Made by a program: the position numbers and the translations under genes | Assembly (NCBI GenBank): GCA_003151435.1 | Contig: PLXP01000122.1 | Coordinates: 1-34,420 of the forward strand | Reading direction: 5' to 3' | From: Acidobacteriaceae bacterium | GTDB lineage: Bacteria; Acidobacteriota; Terriglobia; Terriglobales; Acidobacteriaceae | Length of the DNA: 34,420 nucleotides | The notes under the pieces: model-generated | What the model saw: the letters and a program-made list of their open reading frames with translations, nothing else | The model's database searches: none | What the model was told of the DNA's origin: nothing | Part shown: positions 9,201 through 16,986 of the stretch, in pieces | Layout of the letters: every line of letters begins with the position of its first letter | Position numbering within the stretch: position 1 is the stretch's first letter

Positions 9201-9703
9201 ATGAGTTGATCGGCGGCTGGAAGCTCTCGACCGCTGCGGTCGCGTATTCGGGATTCCCAGAGACCATTACGGGCCCCAATAATAATTCTCAAAGCATATC
9301 GGGGGTTTTCAGGGTGAACCAATACCGCAAGCTGAAGGTAAGTGGGCGCAGCAATGCAAACTGGTTCGGAACGGATCAGTCGGCAATTCCCTGCACTACC
9401 GCGGGGGTGGACAATGGCACATGTGCATTCGGAGTGCCGGCTCCCAATGCGTTTGGGACCGAAAGCAACGGCGCTGTGCGCGGCCCAGGCTACCTGAATG
9501 TGGATATGTCGGCCTTCAAGGACTTCCACATTACAGAATCGCAATCGGTCGGATTCCGTTTCGACGCATTCAACGCATTTAACATTGTGAGTTACGGCAA
9601 TCCGGATACGAACATTAACGATTCCAACTTCGGCAATGTTTCTCTTCAGGGCACCCGGTCGACTGAGCGCCACCTGCAATTCTCCGCACGGTACAGCTTC
9701 TAA
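6290..9703 (+). CDS. TonB-dependent receptor, Oar-like
   Basis: Outer-membrane receptor of the Oar/TonB-dependent class expanded in Acidobacteriota, probably importing glycan fragments. The 1137-residue product has a signal peptide cleaved near AVHA-Q (residues 25/26). A carboxypeptidase-regulatory-like domain follows (about 30-115, with VTGEVTDPSGASVAGASVV). A plug-like domain (about 125-260, including FPLNGLDFSALTLYVPG and AQANNYTLDGIDMNE) comes next, then a long Tyr/Asn-rich beta-barrel ending FSARYSF, the aromatic C-terminus expected for outer-membrane insertion. AAAGGAA precedes the ATG. cutC and a deoR-type gene follow on the same strand. Position between mannosidases and the repressor suggests a mannose-containing ligand; this cannot be read from the sequence. 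Confidence 0.92.
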   Translation: MRRLILNHLSWLVFVLVFSVSAVHAQTVTGAVTGEVTDPSGASVAGASVVARNLDTGVDTPTTTNSTGLYRIEFLPIGHYQVTVKANGFTTATIPPFTLEVLQTPTFNVKLTVGNASTTVNVSAAAPILNTDNATLDSTFTSNTIQNFPLNGLDFSALTLYVPGAVDTGGTSGTTSFERSTYNTDTPSMNGNRAQANNYTLDGIDMNETYNNLISYSPAPEALQEVQVITADSPADYGNVNGAAVVSVLKSGTNHLHGSAYGFVQDYRYDANSYSNGLSKTATTPATPVNPFSFAQFGGTIGGPILHNKLFFFADYLGSRWHQGGTGFASVMTEAMRGGDFSVLLTGSNPIQLYDPLNNFAPYKNNQGVPINNPVAKYLFANQKYYPTPNAAPVDGIAQNNYKAPSRSYKANNQGDAKLEYDPGAMDKITAFYSMSTAYDGSTPVLAVSFPGINLYPTWIVGGNWVHTFSPALVNSARIGFTRTDWNQGFPQDPTGAFGTGGNAKVGINFPNQKYVGFTNQNINNGISGVGTSAYNGGVIDNTYSYADNLTLQRGLHYLSMGAQAIRYQNNYPTGNNDGYLGSENYTGAFTANPSAENAGGYGAADFLLDRVQSVGVTLGSVNVGQRQWRAAGFVQDNYKVLPNLTLTIGLRYEYDQPWVEQDNRTGNIDLATGQIQYADHVPTGAPPGAGVCKTRGCYQPNYRQIVPRIGFAYQATDRFVIRGGYGATSFYEGNSFNQRLTAITPFIQAVNISINSPAPGAITTPRTAEQGFTGGTTSYSGSSYFSVYPQNIQPAYVQEWNLTMQYALTQTASLQVGYIGEQGQHIEDYGNVNAPRNNADPTSAPYYNNQYIGVNGIDSALGIGPSFLLITESRAMMNYNALQAVLRQRLNHGLEFTLNYTYGRAMTNSLGNYGLNVNGFSGAFQDYYNSAADYGPAGYDVRHNLSGTGVYALPVGRGKEYLSGVNRIADELIGGWKLSTAAVAYSGFPETITGPNNNSQSISGVFRVNQYRKLKVSGRSNANWFGTDQSAIPCTTAGVDNGTCAFGVPAPNAFGTESNGAVRGPGYLNVDMSAFKDFHITESQSVGFRFDAFNAFNIVSYGNPDTNINDSNFGNVSLQGTRSTERHLQFSARYSF

Positions 9704-9815
9704 AGCGGGCTGACTGTCGTGATTGTTCTGGCAAGTCGGGTTGGCGCAGTTTGCTCCTCACTCCCGGATTTCTTGCAGCGAGTGATGTCGGCGATGGATC
9801 CGGAGGTGGACAGGA

Positions 9816-10619
9816 ATGGAATTAGGCATCATGGTTCTTGAGATATGCGTGGACTCCCTGGATTCAGCGGCAATTGCGGCGAAGGGAGGAGCAGACCGGG
9901 TGGAGTTGTGCAGCGATCTGTTGGAGGGCGGGATCACCCCAAGCTCCGGCCTCATCCAGGCTGTACGCGCGCGAGTCGACCTTGGTCTGCATGTGATGAT
10001 TCGTCCCCGTGGTGGAGACTCGTTTTATACAGAGAGCGAGTTTGAGTTGATGGCTGCGGACATTGCGGAAGCAAAACGGCTGGGCGCAGACGGAGTGGTG
10101 CTCGGTCTTCTCACGGCCGATGGGGAGGTGGATGTTCCGCGCACGGAGATGCTGGTGAGATTGGCTTCTCCGATGCAGGTGACCTTTCATCGGGCGGTCG
10201 ATATGACTCCCGATACCACAAGGGCATGTGAAGACATACTCGGCACCGGCGCCCATCGGGTGCTTACCTCAGGAGGCAAGCAGACTGCGCTGATGGGGGC
10301 GGAACAGATTGCACAGATGGTGAAGCTCGTCGATAACAAGATAGGGATTATGGCGGGCAGTGGAATTGACGCGCATTCGGCGGTGAAGGTAGCCCGCACG
10401 TCCGGTGTGAAGGAATTTCACGCATCTCTCCGAAGGCGGGTGATGAGTCCGGTCACCTTTCAGAAAGACGGCGTGAGCATGGGCACACCCAGGAATGCGG
10501 AGTTTGTCCGTTACCAGTTGTTGGAGGAGGACGTTCGCGCTCTTCGACACGCTCTGGACAGACTGCAGAAGAGCCCAGGGCGCGGGGAGTTGCGTACAAT
10601 GGTGCAGACCCACATTTAG
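9816..10619 (+). CDS. cutC: CutC family protein
   Basis: TIM-barrel protein of the CutC family (PF03932). It is traditionally linked to copper homeostasis, although its biochemical role is not settled. The 267-residue product shows LEICVDSLDSAAIAAKGGAD, RVELCSDLLEGGITPSSGL, MIRPRGGDSFYTESE, GADGVVLG, VTFHRAVDMTPD, RVLTSGGKQTA and IMAGSGI, all in family order. ATG at 9816 is chosen because GGAGG lies 9 nt upstream; an in-frame ATG at 9831 is the alternative. It sits 112 bp after the receptor and 28 bp before the repressor gene, so co-transcription is likely. In this context a link to sugar rather than copper is possible, but that is speculation. Confidence 0.92.
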   Translation: MELGIMVLEICVDSLDSAAIAAKGGADRVELCSDLLEGGITPSSGLIQAVRARVDLGLHVMIRPRGGDSFYTESEFELMAADIAEAKRLGADGVVLGLLTADGEVDVPRTEMLVRLASPMQVTFHRAVDMTPDTTRACEDILGTGAHRVLTSGGKQTALMGAEQIAQMVKLVDNKIGIMAGSGIDAHSAVKVARTSGVKEFHASLRRRVMSPVTFQKDGVSMGTPRNAEFVRYQLLEEDVRALRHALDRLQKSPGRGELRTMVQTHI

Positions 10620-10647
10620 AAAGCGAAGGCGCACCCTTCTTTTTGCC

Positions 10648-11433
10648 ATGTCATCGAAAACGGACGAACGTGCGAACCAGATTCTTCGGCTTCTGCTAAG
10701 CCACGGCAAGACCTCAGTGGAAGAGTTGACAACGACTGTCGGCACTTCTCCAGCCAGTGTTCGACGGGACTTGGTGCGTCTGGAAACGCGTGGGCTTGTG
10801 CATCGGACCCATGGCGGAGCGATGCTGGCCGATCAGGCGGTGTATGAGCCGTTTCGCTTCGATGCTTCCTTTGAAACGCGCGAGGATAGGTTCGCAAAAG
10901 AGAAGCGTCGCATTGCCGCGGCGGCCGCGGACTTGATTGGCGAGGGCGAGACCATCGGATTCAGCGCGGGAACGACGACGGCGCAGATTGCGCACTTGCT
11001 GAAACATCGCAAGCGCCTTACGGTTGTGAGCAACGCGGTGAACATCAGCATGGAATTGAGTTCCAACTGCACGCTGAATACGATTCTGACAGGCGGATCA
11101 CTGCGATGGCCCGGAGCCTTCTCCCTGGTTGGACCCACTGCGGTGGAGTCGTTGAGCGCGTTCTCAATGCATCGCGTGTTTATCGGTGTTTGTGGAGTTG
11201 ACGCGGTGCAGGGAGCTTCGATTATTGAACCGGAGGAGGCGGCCGTGGTACGGGCCATGGTGCGCCAGGCAAAGCAGGTGGTGGTGGTGGCGGATTCGAG
11301 CAAAGCCGGTCACTGCAGTCCAGCAATGATCTGCCCCGCAAATCGAATCGACCTGCTGATTACCGACGGCGGAATCTCACCCGAGGTGCTGGAATCCTTT
11401 TCGCGGCAGAACATTGAGGTTCTGGTGGTCTGA
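10648..11433 (+). CDS. DeoR-family transcriptional repressor
   Basis: Regulator with an N-terminal DeoR winged helix (residues 8-58: QILRLLLSHGKTSVEELTTT, then SVRRDLVRLETRGLVHRTHG) and a C-terminal phosphosugar-sensing domain (about 75-250) with the ligand loop GFSAGTTTAQIA (104-115). Members normally release DNA on binding a phosphorylated sugar. ATG at 10648 gives 261 residues, normal for the family; the frame is open further upstream, but that would overlap cutC and add a non-conserved basic stretch. Location suggests it controls the receptor/glycosidase locus, with the phosphosugar made by the nearby kinase as possible inducer. It ends 27 bp from the convergent cupin gene. Confidence 0.9.
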   Translation: MSSKTDERANQILRLLLSHGKTSVEELTTTVGTSPASVRRDLVRLETRGLVHRTHGGAMLADQAVYEPFRFDASFETREDRFAKEKRRIAAAAADLIGEGETIGFSAGTTTAQIAHLLKHRKRLTVVSNAVNISMELSSNCTLNTILTGGSLRWPGAFSLVGPTAVESLSAFSMHRVFIGVCGVDAVQGASIIEPEEAAVVRAMVRQAKQVVVVADSSKAGHCSPAMICPANRIDLLITDGGISPEVLESFSRQNIEVLVV

Positions 11434-11460
11434 GATGCGAACGGAGGGCGAGCGAAGGTA

Positions 11461-11913
11461 TTACTTCTTCGCGGCCAGTTCCTTGTTTGGGCTCCAGTTG
11501 ATGACGTGATACACCGCAGACGTCGTCCCGATGTTGCGGAATCCGTGAAGGCTGTTGGATGCATTGAAGACGACGGAGCCTGGTGAGACCTTGACCCATT
11601 TGCCGTTTGAGAGCGTCTCGCATTCGCCCTCGCGCATGATGATCAGCTCTTCATTCACGTGTCGATGTGGCGGATGGGGGCTCTGACCGGGGTTCAACGT
11701 CGTGACGTGCATTTCAAGCTGGTCAACCGTGGCGGTGGGGCTCTTGCATAGTGACCTCACTTCCCCTGTTGCCGTCTTGACGGGCTTCATTTCATTCCAG
11801 TCGAAGACGGTGGGGCCCATGATATGTTGATCGTCCGCCGCCATGGCGGAGACGGTGAGAGCGCTCGGCATTGCCAACAAGCCGACCATCATATCGCGAC
11901 GCGTCATTTCCAT
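11461..11913 (-). CDS. Exported cupin-domain protein
   Basis: Small single-domain cupin of 150 residues with a Tat-like signal (TRRDMM at 4-9, then a hydrophobic stretch ending SAMA, residue 25). The first cupin motif is G76-x6-H83-x-H85-x3-E89-x6-G96 and the second provides His123 (SLHGF), so the usual metal-binding set of three His and one Glu is present. ATG at 11913 is chosen because GGGAG lies about 8 nt upstream; the open frame extends further, but that part is intergenic in character. It follows the Gfo/Idh gene by 83 bp on the same strand and is probably co-transcribed. The substrate is unknown; sugar isomerase or dioxygenase roles both occur in the family. Confidence 0.85.
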   Translation of the reverse strand: MEMTRRDMMVGLLAMPSALTVSAMAADDQHIMGPTVFDWNEMKPVKTATGEVRSLCKSPTATVDQLEMHVTTLNPGQSPHPPHRHVNEELIIMREGECETLSNGKWVKVSPGSVVFNASNSLHGFRNIGTTSAVYHVINWSPNKELAAKK

Positions 11914-11996
11914 CTTGCTATCTCCCTCACGACAGCATATAAGAAACCCGCGGAGTGAGACGCTTGTGCTCCGGGCGTTTCTTATCGTTTCTTCGG

Positions 11997-13196
11997 TTAG
12001 TCTTTCAGGGTTACGACTTTGGCGCTGCGCTGCGCCTTGATGACCAGTTCCGCCGCCAGTAGGCATTCGGCCTGATCCTGCGCAACATGCGTGCGGTTCA
12101 CAACATCGCCTACAAACTGCGGCCCAAACGGAAGCGGCATGTTACTGCAGTCGATATACCGCGCCTGCTTGTTATCTACGAGGAAGAGATTGTTACCCTG
12201 CTTCTTGACTGTCACGTCGGTGTATTTACGAACTTCGATATAACCATCCGTGCCCAGGATGAAGAGCCGTCCATCTCCCCACGTTCCCAAGCCGTCGGGG
12301 GTGAACCAGTCGAGCCGCACATAGCCCAGGCCGCGGTCGCCTCGCAACACCATATCGCCGAAATCCTGAAAGCGCGGACGATCCGGATGGCGCACGTTCG
12401 CGATCTGCGACTCCACCACTTCTGCCTGTTTCGATCCTGTGTAGAACAGGAATTGATCTACCTGGTGCGAACCGATATCGCAGAGGATGCCGCCATACTG
12501 GTCAGGGTTCCAGAACCACTCGGGGCGCGAAGATCCGCCGCCCGCGTCGCCCTTCCCTTGCATGATCTGGTGAGGCGCGATGTTAATGGTCTGGATTACT
12601 TTACCGATTGCGCCTTGCTGGATGAGTTCTCCCGCATAGACGGCGGCGCGCACCTCAAGCCGTTCGCTGTACATGATGCCGTAAATTCGCTTTGATTCAG
12701 CGATCGTCTTTCGTACCTCTGCCAACTGCTCGAGGGTCGTGATGCCCGGCTTGTCTGAGAGGTAGTCCTTGCCATGCCTCATCACACGCACGCCGAGAGG
12801 GGCGCGCTCGTTAGCGATCTGCGAGCTGAGGACAAGTTGCACCGAAGGGTCGTTGAGGATCTCGTCCTGGGTCTTCACGATTTTGACGTTCGGAAGCCGC
12901 TTGGTGAAGGTGGCGACTTTGTCTTCTTCCCCGCCCCAGGCCGCAACCAGTTCGCCCCCGCCACGCTGAATGGCGAGGAGCATGCCATAGATGTGATCGT
13001 GGCTCATTCCGCAAACAGCGAACTTGATGTGGTGCGTGGGTGCTGCTTCAGGCTGCGCAGGGAACACGGCATCTTCGATTACAGGTCCGAGTCCCGCGCC
13101 CGATGCGAGTGCGCCCTGCGACAACCCGGTCATCATGGCAACCGATCCCATCCACCCAGCCTGTTTCAGAAAATCTCTCCGGCCCGTCGATTTCAT
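11997..13196 (-). CDS. Gfo/Idh/MocA family oxidoreductase, Tat-exported
   Basis: NAD(P)-dependent oxidoreductase-like protein of 399 residues. A twin-arginine signal (GRRDFLKQAGW, 5-15) is followed by the Rossmann domain (about 50-180, with KFAVCGMSHDHIYGMLLAIQ and later DYLSDKPGITTLEQLAEVRK) and the C-terminal alpha/beta domain holding DIGSHQVDQFLFYTGS. AAGGAG lies 9 nt before the ATG. Exported members commonly act on sugars or glycosides with tightly bound cofactor, some as glycosidases (GH109), but family membership alone does not settle this. It pairs with the cupin gene and converges with the DeoR gene, so a role in the neighbouring sugar locus is plausible. Confidence 0.88.
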   Translation of the reverse strand: MKSTGRRDFLKQAGWMGSVAMMTGLSQGALASGAGLGPVIEDAVFPAQPEAAPTHHIKFAVCGMSHDHIYGMLLAIQRGGGELVAAWGGEEDKVATFTKRLPNVKIVKTQDEILNDPSVQLVLSSQIANERAPLGVRVMRHGKDYLSDKPGITTLEQLAEVRKTIAESKRIYGIMYSERLEVRAAVYAGELIQQGAIGKVIQTINIAPHQIMQGKGDAGGGSSRPEWFWNPDQYGGILCDIGSHQVDQFLFYTGSKQAEVVESQIANVRHPDRPRFQDFGDMVLRGDRGLGYVRLDWFTPDGLGTWGDGRLFILGTDGYIEVRKYTDVTVKKQGNNLFLVDNKQARYIDCSNMPLPFGPQFVGDVVNRTHVAQDQAECLLAAELVIKAQRSAKVVTLKD

Positions 13197-13601
13197 CTCT
13201 GTGTCTCCTTCGCATTTTCAACAGTAATTCATCGAGTGGCCAGATCGAATGTTGTCATGGGGTCGTATCCACTCATGGGGAAGTTGCCCCGTGCCTGGAA
13301 TGTCGACAATTCCAGGGTTGGAGCGTCGTGCATGCCGCCTAAACTCCGCTCACCAATCAACCTACGGGACTCTGCGACAGCTTCAGCAACCATGGGTGTA
13401 AACCCAAATCGGTCGGCAAACACGACAGCGATCCGTATGATCCAGCTTTGAGTTCCGACTATGAACGCGACCCGCACGAGCCTCGTCAGGTCGCAACTTC
13501 GCTTTCGCCCAACGCGCCCCTGCCCCCTCCGCTACAATAGACAAAAGCGCCGGCCGCACCAGTGACTCGAATCCCTGGCTCTGGCGGCGCGTCAAAGTAT
13601 T
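13197..13601. promoter_or_regulatory. Divergent region between Gfo/Idh gene and guaB
   Basis: This 405-bp gap separates divergent genes. It contains an inverted repeat CCTGGAAT / ATTCCAGG (13294-13301 and 13309-13316) around GTCGACA, about 100 bp before the Gfo/Idh start, a possible operator. Near guaB a TACAAT at 13533-13538 may be a -10 box, but no clear -35 precedes it. An 82-codon minus-strand frame (13229-13477) is open here but has no recognisable features. Confidence 0.4.
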
Positions 13602-15125
13602 ATGCTATCCAAAATCCTCCCGGAAGCCCTTACCTTCGACGATGTGCTGCTGGTGCCCGCCTACAGCGACGTAGTGCCCACGCAGGTGAGCACGCAAACC
13701 CAGCTGACCCGCGACATTACGCTGAATACCCCGCTGCTCTCGTCGGCCATGGACACGGTGACCGAATCGCGCATGGCCATCGCCATGGCGCAGCAGGGTG
13801 GCATCGGCATTGTGCACCGCAATCTGAACATTGCCGACCAGGCGGGCGAAATCGACAAAGTGAAGCGCTCTGAGAGCGGCATGATCGTGGACCCGGTGAC
13901 CATCGGGCCCGACCAGATGATCGGCGATGCGCTCGAAGTGATGCGGCGGTACAAGATCTCCGGCGTTCCGGTGACGCAGGGCAAGCGGCTGGTCGGAATC
14001 CTCACCAATCGCGATCTGCGCTTTGAAACCCGCACCGACATTCCCGTCGGCGAGGTGATGACCAAGGAAAACCTGATCACGGTCCCCGTGGGCACGACGC
14101 TTGAAGAGGCCGAACTGATCCTCCACGAGCACCGGGTGGAGAAGTTGCTGGTGGTCGACGATCAGTACAACCTGAAGGGCCTGATCACGGTCAAGGACAT
14201 CCAGAAGAAGCTGAAATACCCCAGCGCCAGCAAGGATGAAAAAGGCCGTCTGCGCGTGGGCGGAGCCATCGGCGCCACGGGCGACTTTCTTGAGCGCGCC
14301 GCGGAGCTGGTAAAGGCGCGCGCCGACGTGCTCGCCATCGACTCCGCGCACGGGCACTCCTCGCGAGTGCTTGAAGCTGTGCGCGAAGTCAAGAAGCGGT
14401 TCCCCGGCGTAGGCTTGCTGGCCGGCAACGTGGCCACCTACGAAGGTGCAATGGCGCTGATTGACGCCGGCGCAGACGCCATCAAGGTAGGCATCGGTCC
14501 AGGCTCCATCTGCACCACGCGCATGGTCACCGGCGCGGGCATGCCGCAGATCACAGCTATCGCCGAGTCGTATCGCGCGGCCCGCGAGCGTGATATTCCG
14601 ATCATCGCCGACGGAGGCATCAAGTACTCCGGCGAGATCACCAAGGCCATTGCCGCCGGCGCAAGTTCAGTAATGATTGGCTCGCTTTTTGCGGGCGTGG
14701 ACGAGAGCCCGGGCGAAACCATTCTTTACCAGGGGCGCAGCTTCAAGAGCTATCGCGGCATGGGCTCGCTCACGGCCATGAGCCAGGGGTCGGGCGAGCG
14801 CTACTTCCAGAGCACCGAGGACATGGCCAACGCCGATCTTGGCACCGAGGGCGTGGTGCAGCGCGAGCGAGCCAGCCAGAATCGCCTGGCCAAGTTCGTT
14901 CCCGAGGGCATCGAAGGGCGCGTCCCCTACCGCGGGCCGCTCGAGTCAATGGTCTACCAGCTCGTGGGCGGGTTGCGGTCCGGCATGGGTTATCTGGGCT
15001 GCACAACCATCAAGGAACTGCAGGAGAACGCCCAGTTTGTGCGCATCTCCGGTGCGGGTCTGCGCGAGAGCCATGTGCACGACGTGATCATCACCCGCGA
15101 GGCGCCCAACTACCATGTCGAATAG
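13602..15125 (+). CDS. guaB: IMP dehydrogenase
   Basis: Catalyses the NAD-dependent oxidation of IMP to XMP, the committed step of GMP synthesis, in the cytoplasm as a tetramer. The 507-residue product is full length: [13 protein letters not shown] near the N-terminus, two CBS domains in the middle (about 95-205; [20 protein letters not shown] marks the second), then the barrel with [20 protein letters not shown] and the catalytic loop GPGSICTTR with Cys304. The flap and C-terminal part ([26 protein letters not shown]) are also present. The ATG has only a poor Shine-Dalgarno sequence. Its last 11 bases overlap the following vanZ-like gene. Confidence 0.97.
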   Translation: MLSKILPEALTFDDVLLVPAYSDVVPTQVSTQTQLTRDITLNTPLLSSAMDTVTESRMAIAMAQQGGIGIVHRNLNIADQAGEIDKVKRSESGMIVDPVTIGPDQMIGDALEVMRRYKISGVPVTQGKRLVGILTNRDLRFETRTDIPVGEVMTKENLITVPVGTTLEEAELILHEHRVEKLLVVDDQYNLKGLITVKDIQKKLKYPSASKDEKGRLRVGGAIGATGDFLERAAELVKARADVLAIDSAHGHSSRVLEAVREVKKRFPGVGLLAGNVATYEGAMALIDAGADAIKVGIGPGSICTTRMVTGAGMPQITAIAESYRAARERDIPIIADGGIKYSGEITKAIAAGASSVMIGSLFAGVDESPGETILYQGRSFKSYRGMGSLTAMSQGSGERYFQSTEDMANADLGTEGVVQRERASQNRLAKFVPEGIEGRVPYRGPLESMVYQLVGGLRSGMGYLGCTTIKELQENAQFVRISGAGLRESHVHDVIITREAPNYHVE

Positions 15126-15594
15126 CGCACGAGGCGCCTGGTTCTGGGTAAAGACATGGGGACCGGTACTGCTTGGAATCGCGGTGATCGCCCTGGAGTC
15201 AACAGAACTCCTCGGAGCCGACCACACCAGCGGCCCGCTGCGGGCGATCTATGAATCGCTCTTTGGCTCGGTCAGCAACGGCCGTTGGGAAGATATCCAT
15301 CACTACATCCGCAAGACCGGCCACTTTATCGGCTACGGGCTGATCGGCCTTGCCTGGCTGCGTGCCTGGTGGATGACGCTGTCTCATTCGCGCTTCGTGC
15401 CGGACGCCCTTCTGGCGCTCTTGGGGACTGCGGCGATCGCCAGCGCCGATGAATTCCACCAGTCGTTCCTGCCCAACCGAACCGGGGCCCTCTCAGACGT
15501 GCTGCTGGACTGTTGCGGCGCCTTCACACTGCAAGTGCTCATGTACCTATTCATGCGAATCGCCAGACCCAAACGGCTGGCTCGCGCGGCATAA
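15115..15594 (+). CDS. VanZ family membrane protein
   Basis: Integral membrane protein of 159 residues with the VanZ-like pattern: a hydrophobic first helix ([12 protein letters not shown]), [20 protein letters not shown], a third helix running into [20 protein letters not shown], and a final helix (about 135-152). The KxGHF, DEFHQ and GxxxDxxxD signatures are all present. VanZ itself gives low-level teicoplanin resistance, but most homologues have no known role. The ATG sits inside the 3' end of guaB (ATGTCGAATAG), which suggests translational coupling. Its stop lies 33 bp from the stop of the convergent DUF gene. Confidence 0.85.
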   Translation: MSNSARGAWFWVKTWGPVLLGIAVIALESTELLGADHTSGPLRAIYESLFGSVSNGRWEDIHHYIRKTGHFIGYGLIGLAWLRAWWMTLSHSRFVPDALLALLGTAAIASADEFHQSFLPNRTGALSDVLLDCCGAFTLQVLMYLFMRIARPKRLARAA

Positions 15595-15627
15595 GGCAAT
15601 ACCGGCGTCGTCCGTGTTGATGTGCCG

Positions 15628-16722
15628 TCAGCGCTCTTCGCCTAAAAAGCCGATCAGCGCCGAACGAGCCTCATCAGCGGCGAAGAGCTTTGATGAGGAC
15701 CGAACCTCAACGCCAAATGACTCCATCAAGGGAGCAATGGCGTTCTTCAACCTTTGAGTCCGTACTCGAACCTCCCTCGGCAGTGCGCGGTTCGCCTGAA
15801 CTGCCTTCAGGAACACCTTGGCCAACGCCTCGCCAGCCTCTGCGTTGGATTGTGTCACTTCGGGCGAATATAGGAATCCACTGGCTGCATCGACAGCCAG
15901 CGCAACGCAGGAGGAGGCCATCCGTTCGTTCTTTTTTCCAATCGGCGTGCCACTGAAGATGTAATCGAGCTCCATCACCCCACGCACGGGATAGTCTTTT
16001 CTGCGCACTTGAGCGAGCATGTCTGTGGCGAACTGAACAGGGACCACGGGAGGCTCGTCTGGAACCTTCGCTTCGACGACATCGATTTGATAACGCCGCT
16101 GTTGCCCTTCCACGCGCGAGACCATGGGATACCTGTCGGCTCCATCCCAGAAATCCGCGGTCTCGTGCTCAACAACCGCAGTGCTGACCACGATTGTGGC
16201 CTGAATACACTCGGCCAGGATCTGTGCCTCTTCCGCGTTGACGAACCAAGGGAAAAAGCCGGGCCTGATAGCCCGAAAGATAGGTGAGGCCATGCCTCTT
16301 GTCTGCGGATGACCGAGCCAGGCGAGCAAGTCGCGATCCTGTCGCTCCAGGTCTTTCCTGGGCACAAACTCCACGTATACACTGCGTTGCGTGGCAAAGA
16401 ACTCGCCTGGATCAGCGAGTTCCTCGGCCGCAATTCTGTGGTACAGCCGAAAACTCTCCTGCCCAATGTAGGCGTGCATGGCAATGACCTCTCCCAATGA
16501 GCCCATCACGGAGCAGTAACAGATGTCGCCGCTGGCACTATTCCGCACCAGGGTCAATTCACCTTCGTGGAGCAATTTCCAGGGGCGCAGCTCAAACAAC
16601 CTGGTTGCCAGTTCATAAAGGTCCACGAGCGCGGAGAAGGAGGGAGGGTTCTCGCCTGGGAGTTCCTTCACGAAGCAATGCTCAGGGCGAGCAGGTAAGG
16701 GTTCTACAGGCCGTTTTGCCAT
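15628..16722 (-). CDS. DUF7309/DUF6930-like domain protein
   Basis: Uncharacterised protein of 364 residues, probably cytoplasmic: I see no signal peptide or membrane segment. The N-terminal half (LVDLYELATRLFELRPWKLL, YCSVMGSLGEVIAMHAYIGQ, RPGFFPWFVNAEEA) resembles what I recall as DUF7309. The C-terminal part (CVALAVDAASGFLYSPEVTQ, LPREVRVRTQRLKNAI, ESFGVEVRSSSKL) resembles DUF6930. These names are from memory and moderately sure. ATG at 16722 lies 12 nt after AGGAG; a GTG at 16731 is in frame but only 3 nt from it. It has its own promoter and is bounded by the vanZ-like gene and the ribosomal operon terminator. Confidence 0.55.
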   Translation of the reverse strand: MAKRPVEPLPARPEHCFVKELPGENPPSFSALVDLYELATRLFELRPWKLLHEGELTLVRNSASGDICYCSVMGSLGEVIAMHAYIGQESFRLYHRIAAEELADPGEFFATQRSVYVEFVPRKDLERQDRDLLAWLGHPQTRGMASPIFRAIRPGFFPWFVNAEEAQILAECIQATIVVSTAVVEHETADFWDGADRYPMVSRVEGQQRRYQIDVVEAKVPDEPPVVPVQFATDMLAQVRRKDYPVRGVMELDYIFSGTPIGKKNERMASSCVALAVDAASGFLYSPEVTQSNAEAGEALAKVFLKAVQANRALPREVRVRTQRLKNAIAPLMESFGVEVRSSSKLFAADEARSALIGFLGEER

Positions 16723-16754
16723 GATCGGCACGCTCTCCTATTGGTGGCGGTAAG

Positions 16755-16783
16755 ATAAAAAATATTGCGTCGGGTACCGTCAA
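16755..16783 (-). promoter_or_regulatory. Sigma-70-type promoter of the DUF7309-like gene
   Basis: On the minus strand TTGACG (16778-16783) is followed after 17 bp by TTTTAT (16755-16760), about 30 bp ahead of the gene. The -35 box matches the consensus at five of six positions and the -10 at four of six. It lies downstream of the ribosomal terminator, giving the gene independent transcription. Confidence 0.55.
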
Positions 16784-16904
16784 GTTGTCATGGAAACATC
16801 GAACCAGACACGAATCAGAGCACCCGATTTCGCTTGTTCATGAAGAAGATAACAGGTCCGGCCCGGTGCCCTCGCACAAGAGCAATCTCACCTGGGCATT
16901 TCCA

Positions 16905-16946
16905 ATAAAAAAGCACGGGCGTCCGCGTTTGCGGACGCCCGTGCTT
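16905..16946 (-). terminator. Intrinsic terminator of the ribosomal superoperon
   Basis: AGCACGGGCGTCCGC (16912-16926) pairs perfectly with 16931-16945 around a 4-nt loop, extended by one more A-T pair. Read on the minus strand the GC-rich stem is followed by a run of six T residues, about 40 bp after the rplQ stop. This is a strong rho-independent terminator. Confidence 0.93.
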
Positions 16947-16986
16947 GCCTTCCAGCCGAAGGAGGAAACCGTCAAAGAGAGGACGC

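Noticed and set aside
8819..9679. 286-codon open frame antisense to the TonB receptor
   Set aside because: It lies fully within a well-supported gene, has no family signature and is explained by GC-rich codon use on the other strand.
10495..10647. Longer N-terminus for the DeoR regulator
   Set aside because: It would overlap cutC and adds a basic, Cys/Trp-rich stretch unlike the family; ATG at 10648 gives a standard length.
13229..13477. 82-codon minus-strand open frame in the gap upstream of the Gfo/Idh gene
   Set aside because: No ribosome binding site, no recognisable domain, and it overlaps an inverted repeat in a region that should hold two promoters.
13605..14357. 250-codon open frame antisense to guaB
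   Set aside because: Histidine- and arginine-rich translation typical of an antisense shadow; guaB is certain on the plus strand.
15633..15688. 10-bp inverted repeat at the 3' end of the DUF7309-like gene as a terminator
   Set aside because: Its loop is 36 nt long, it lies mostly inside the coding region and no T-run follows.
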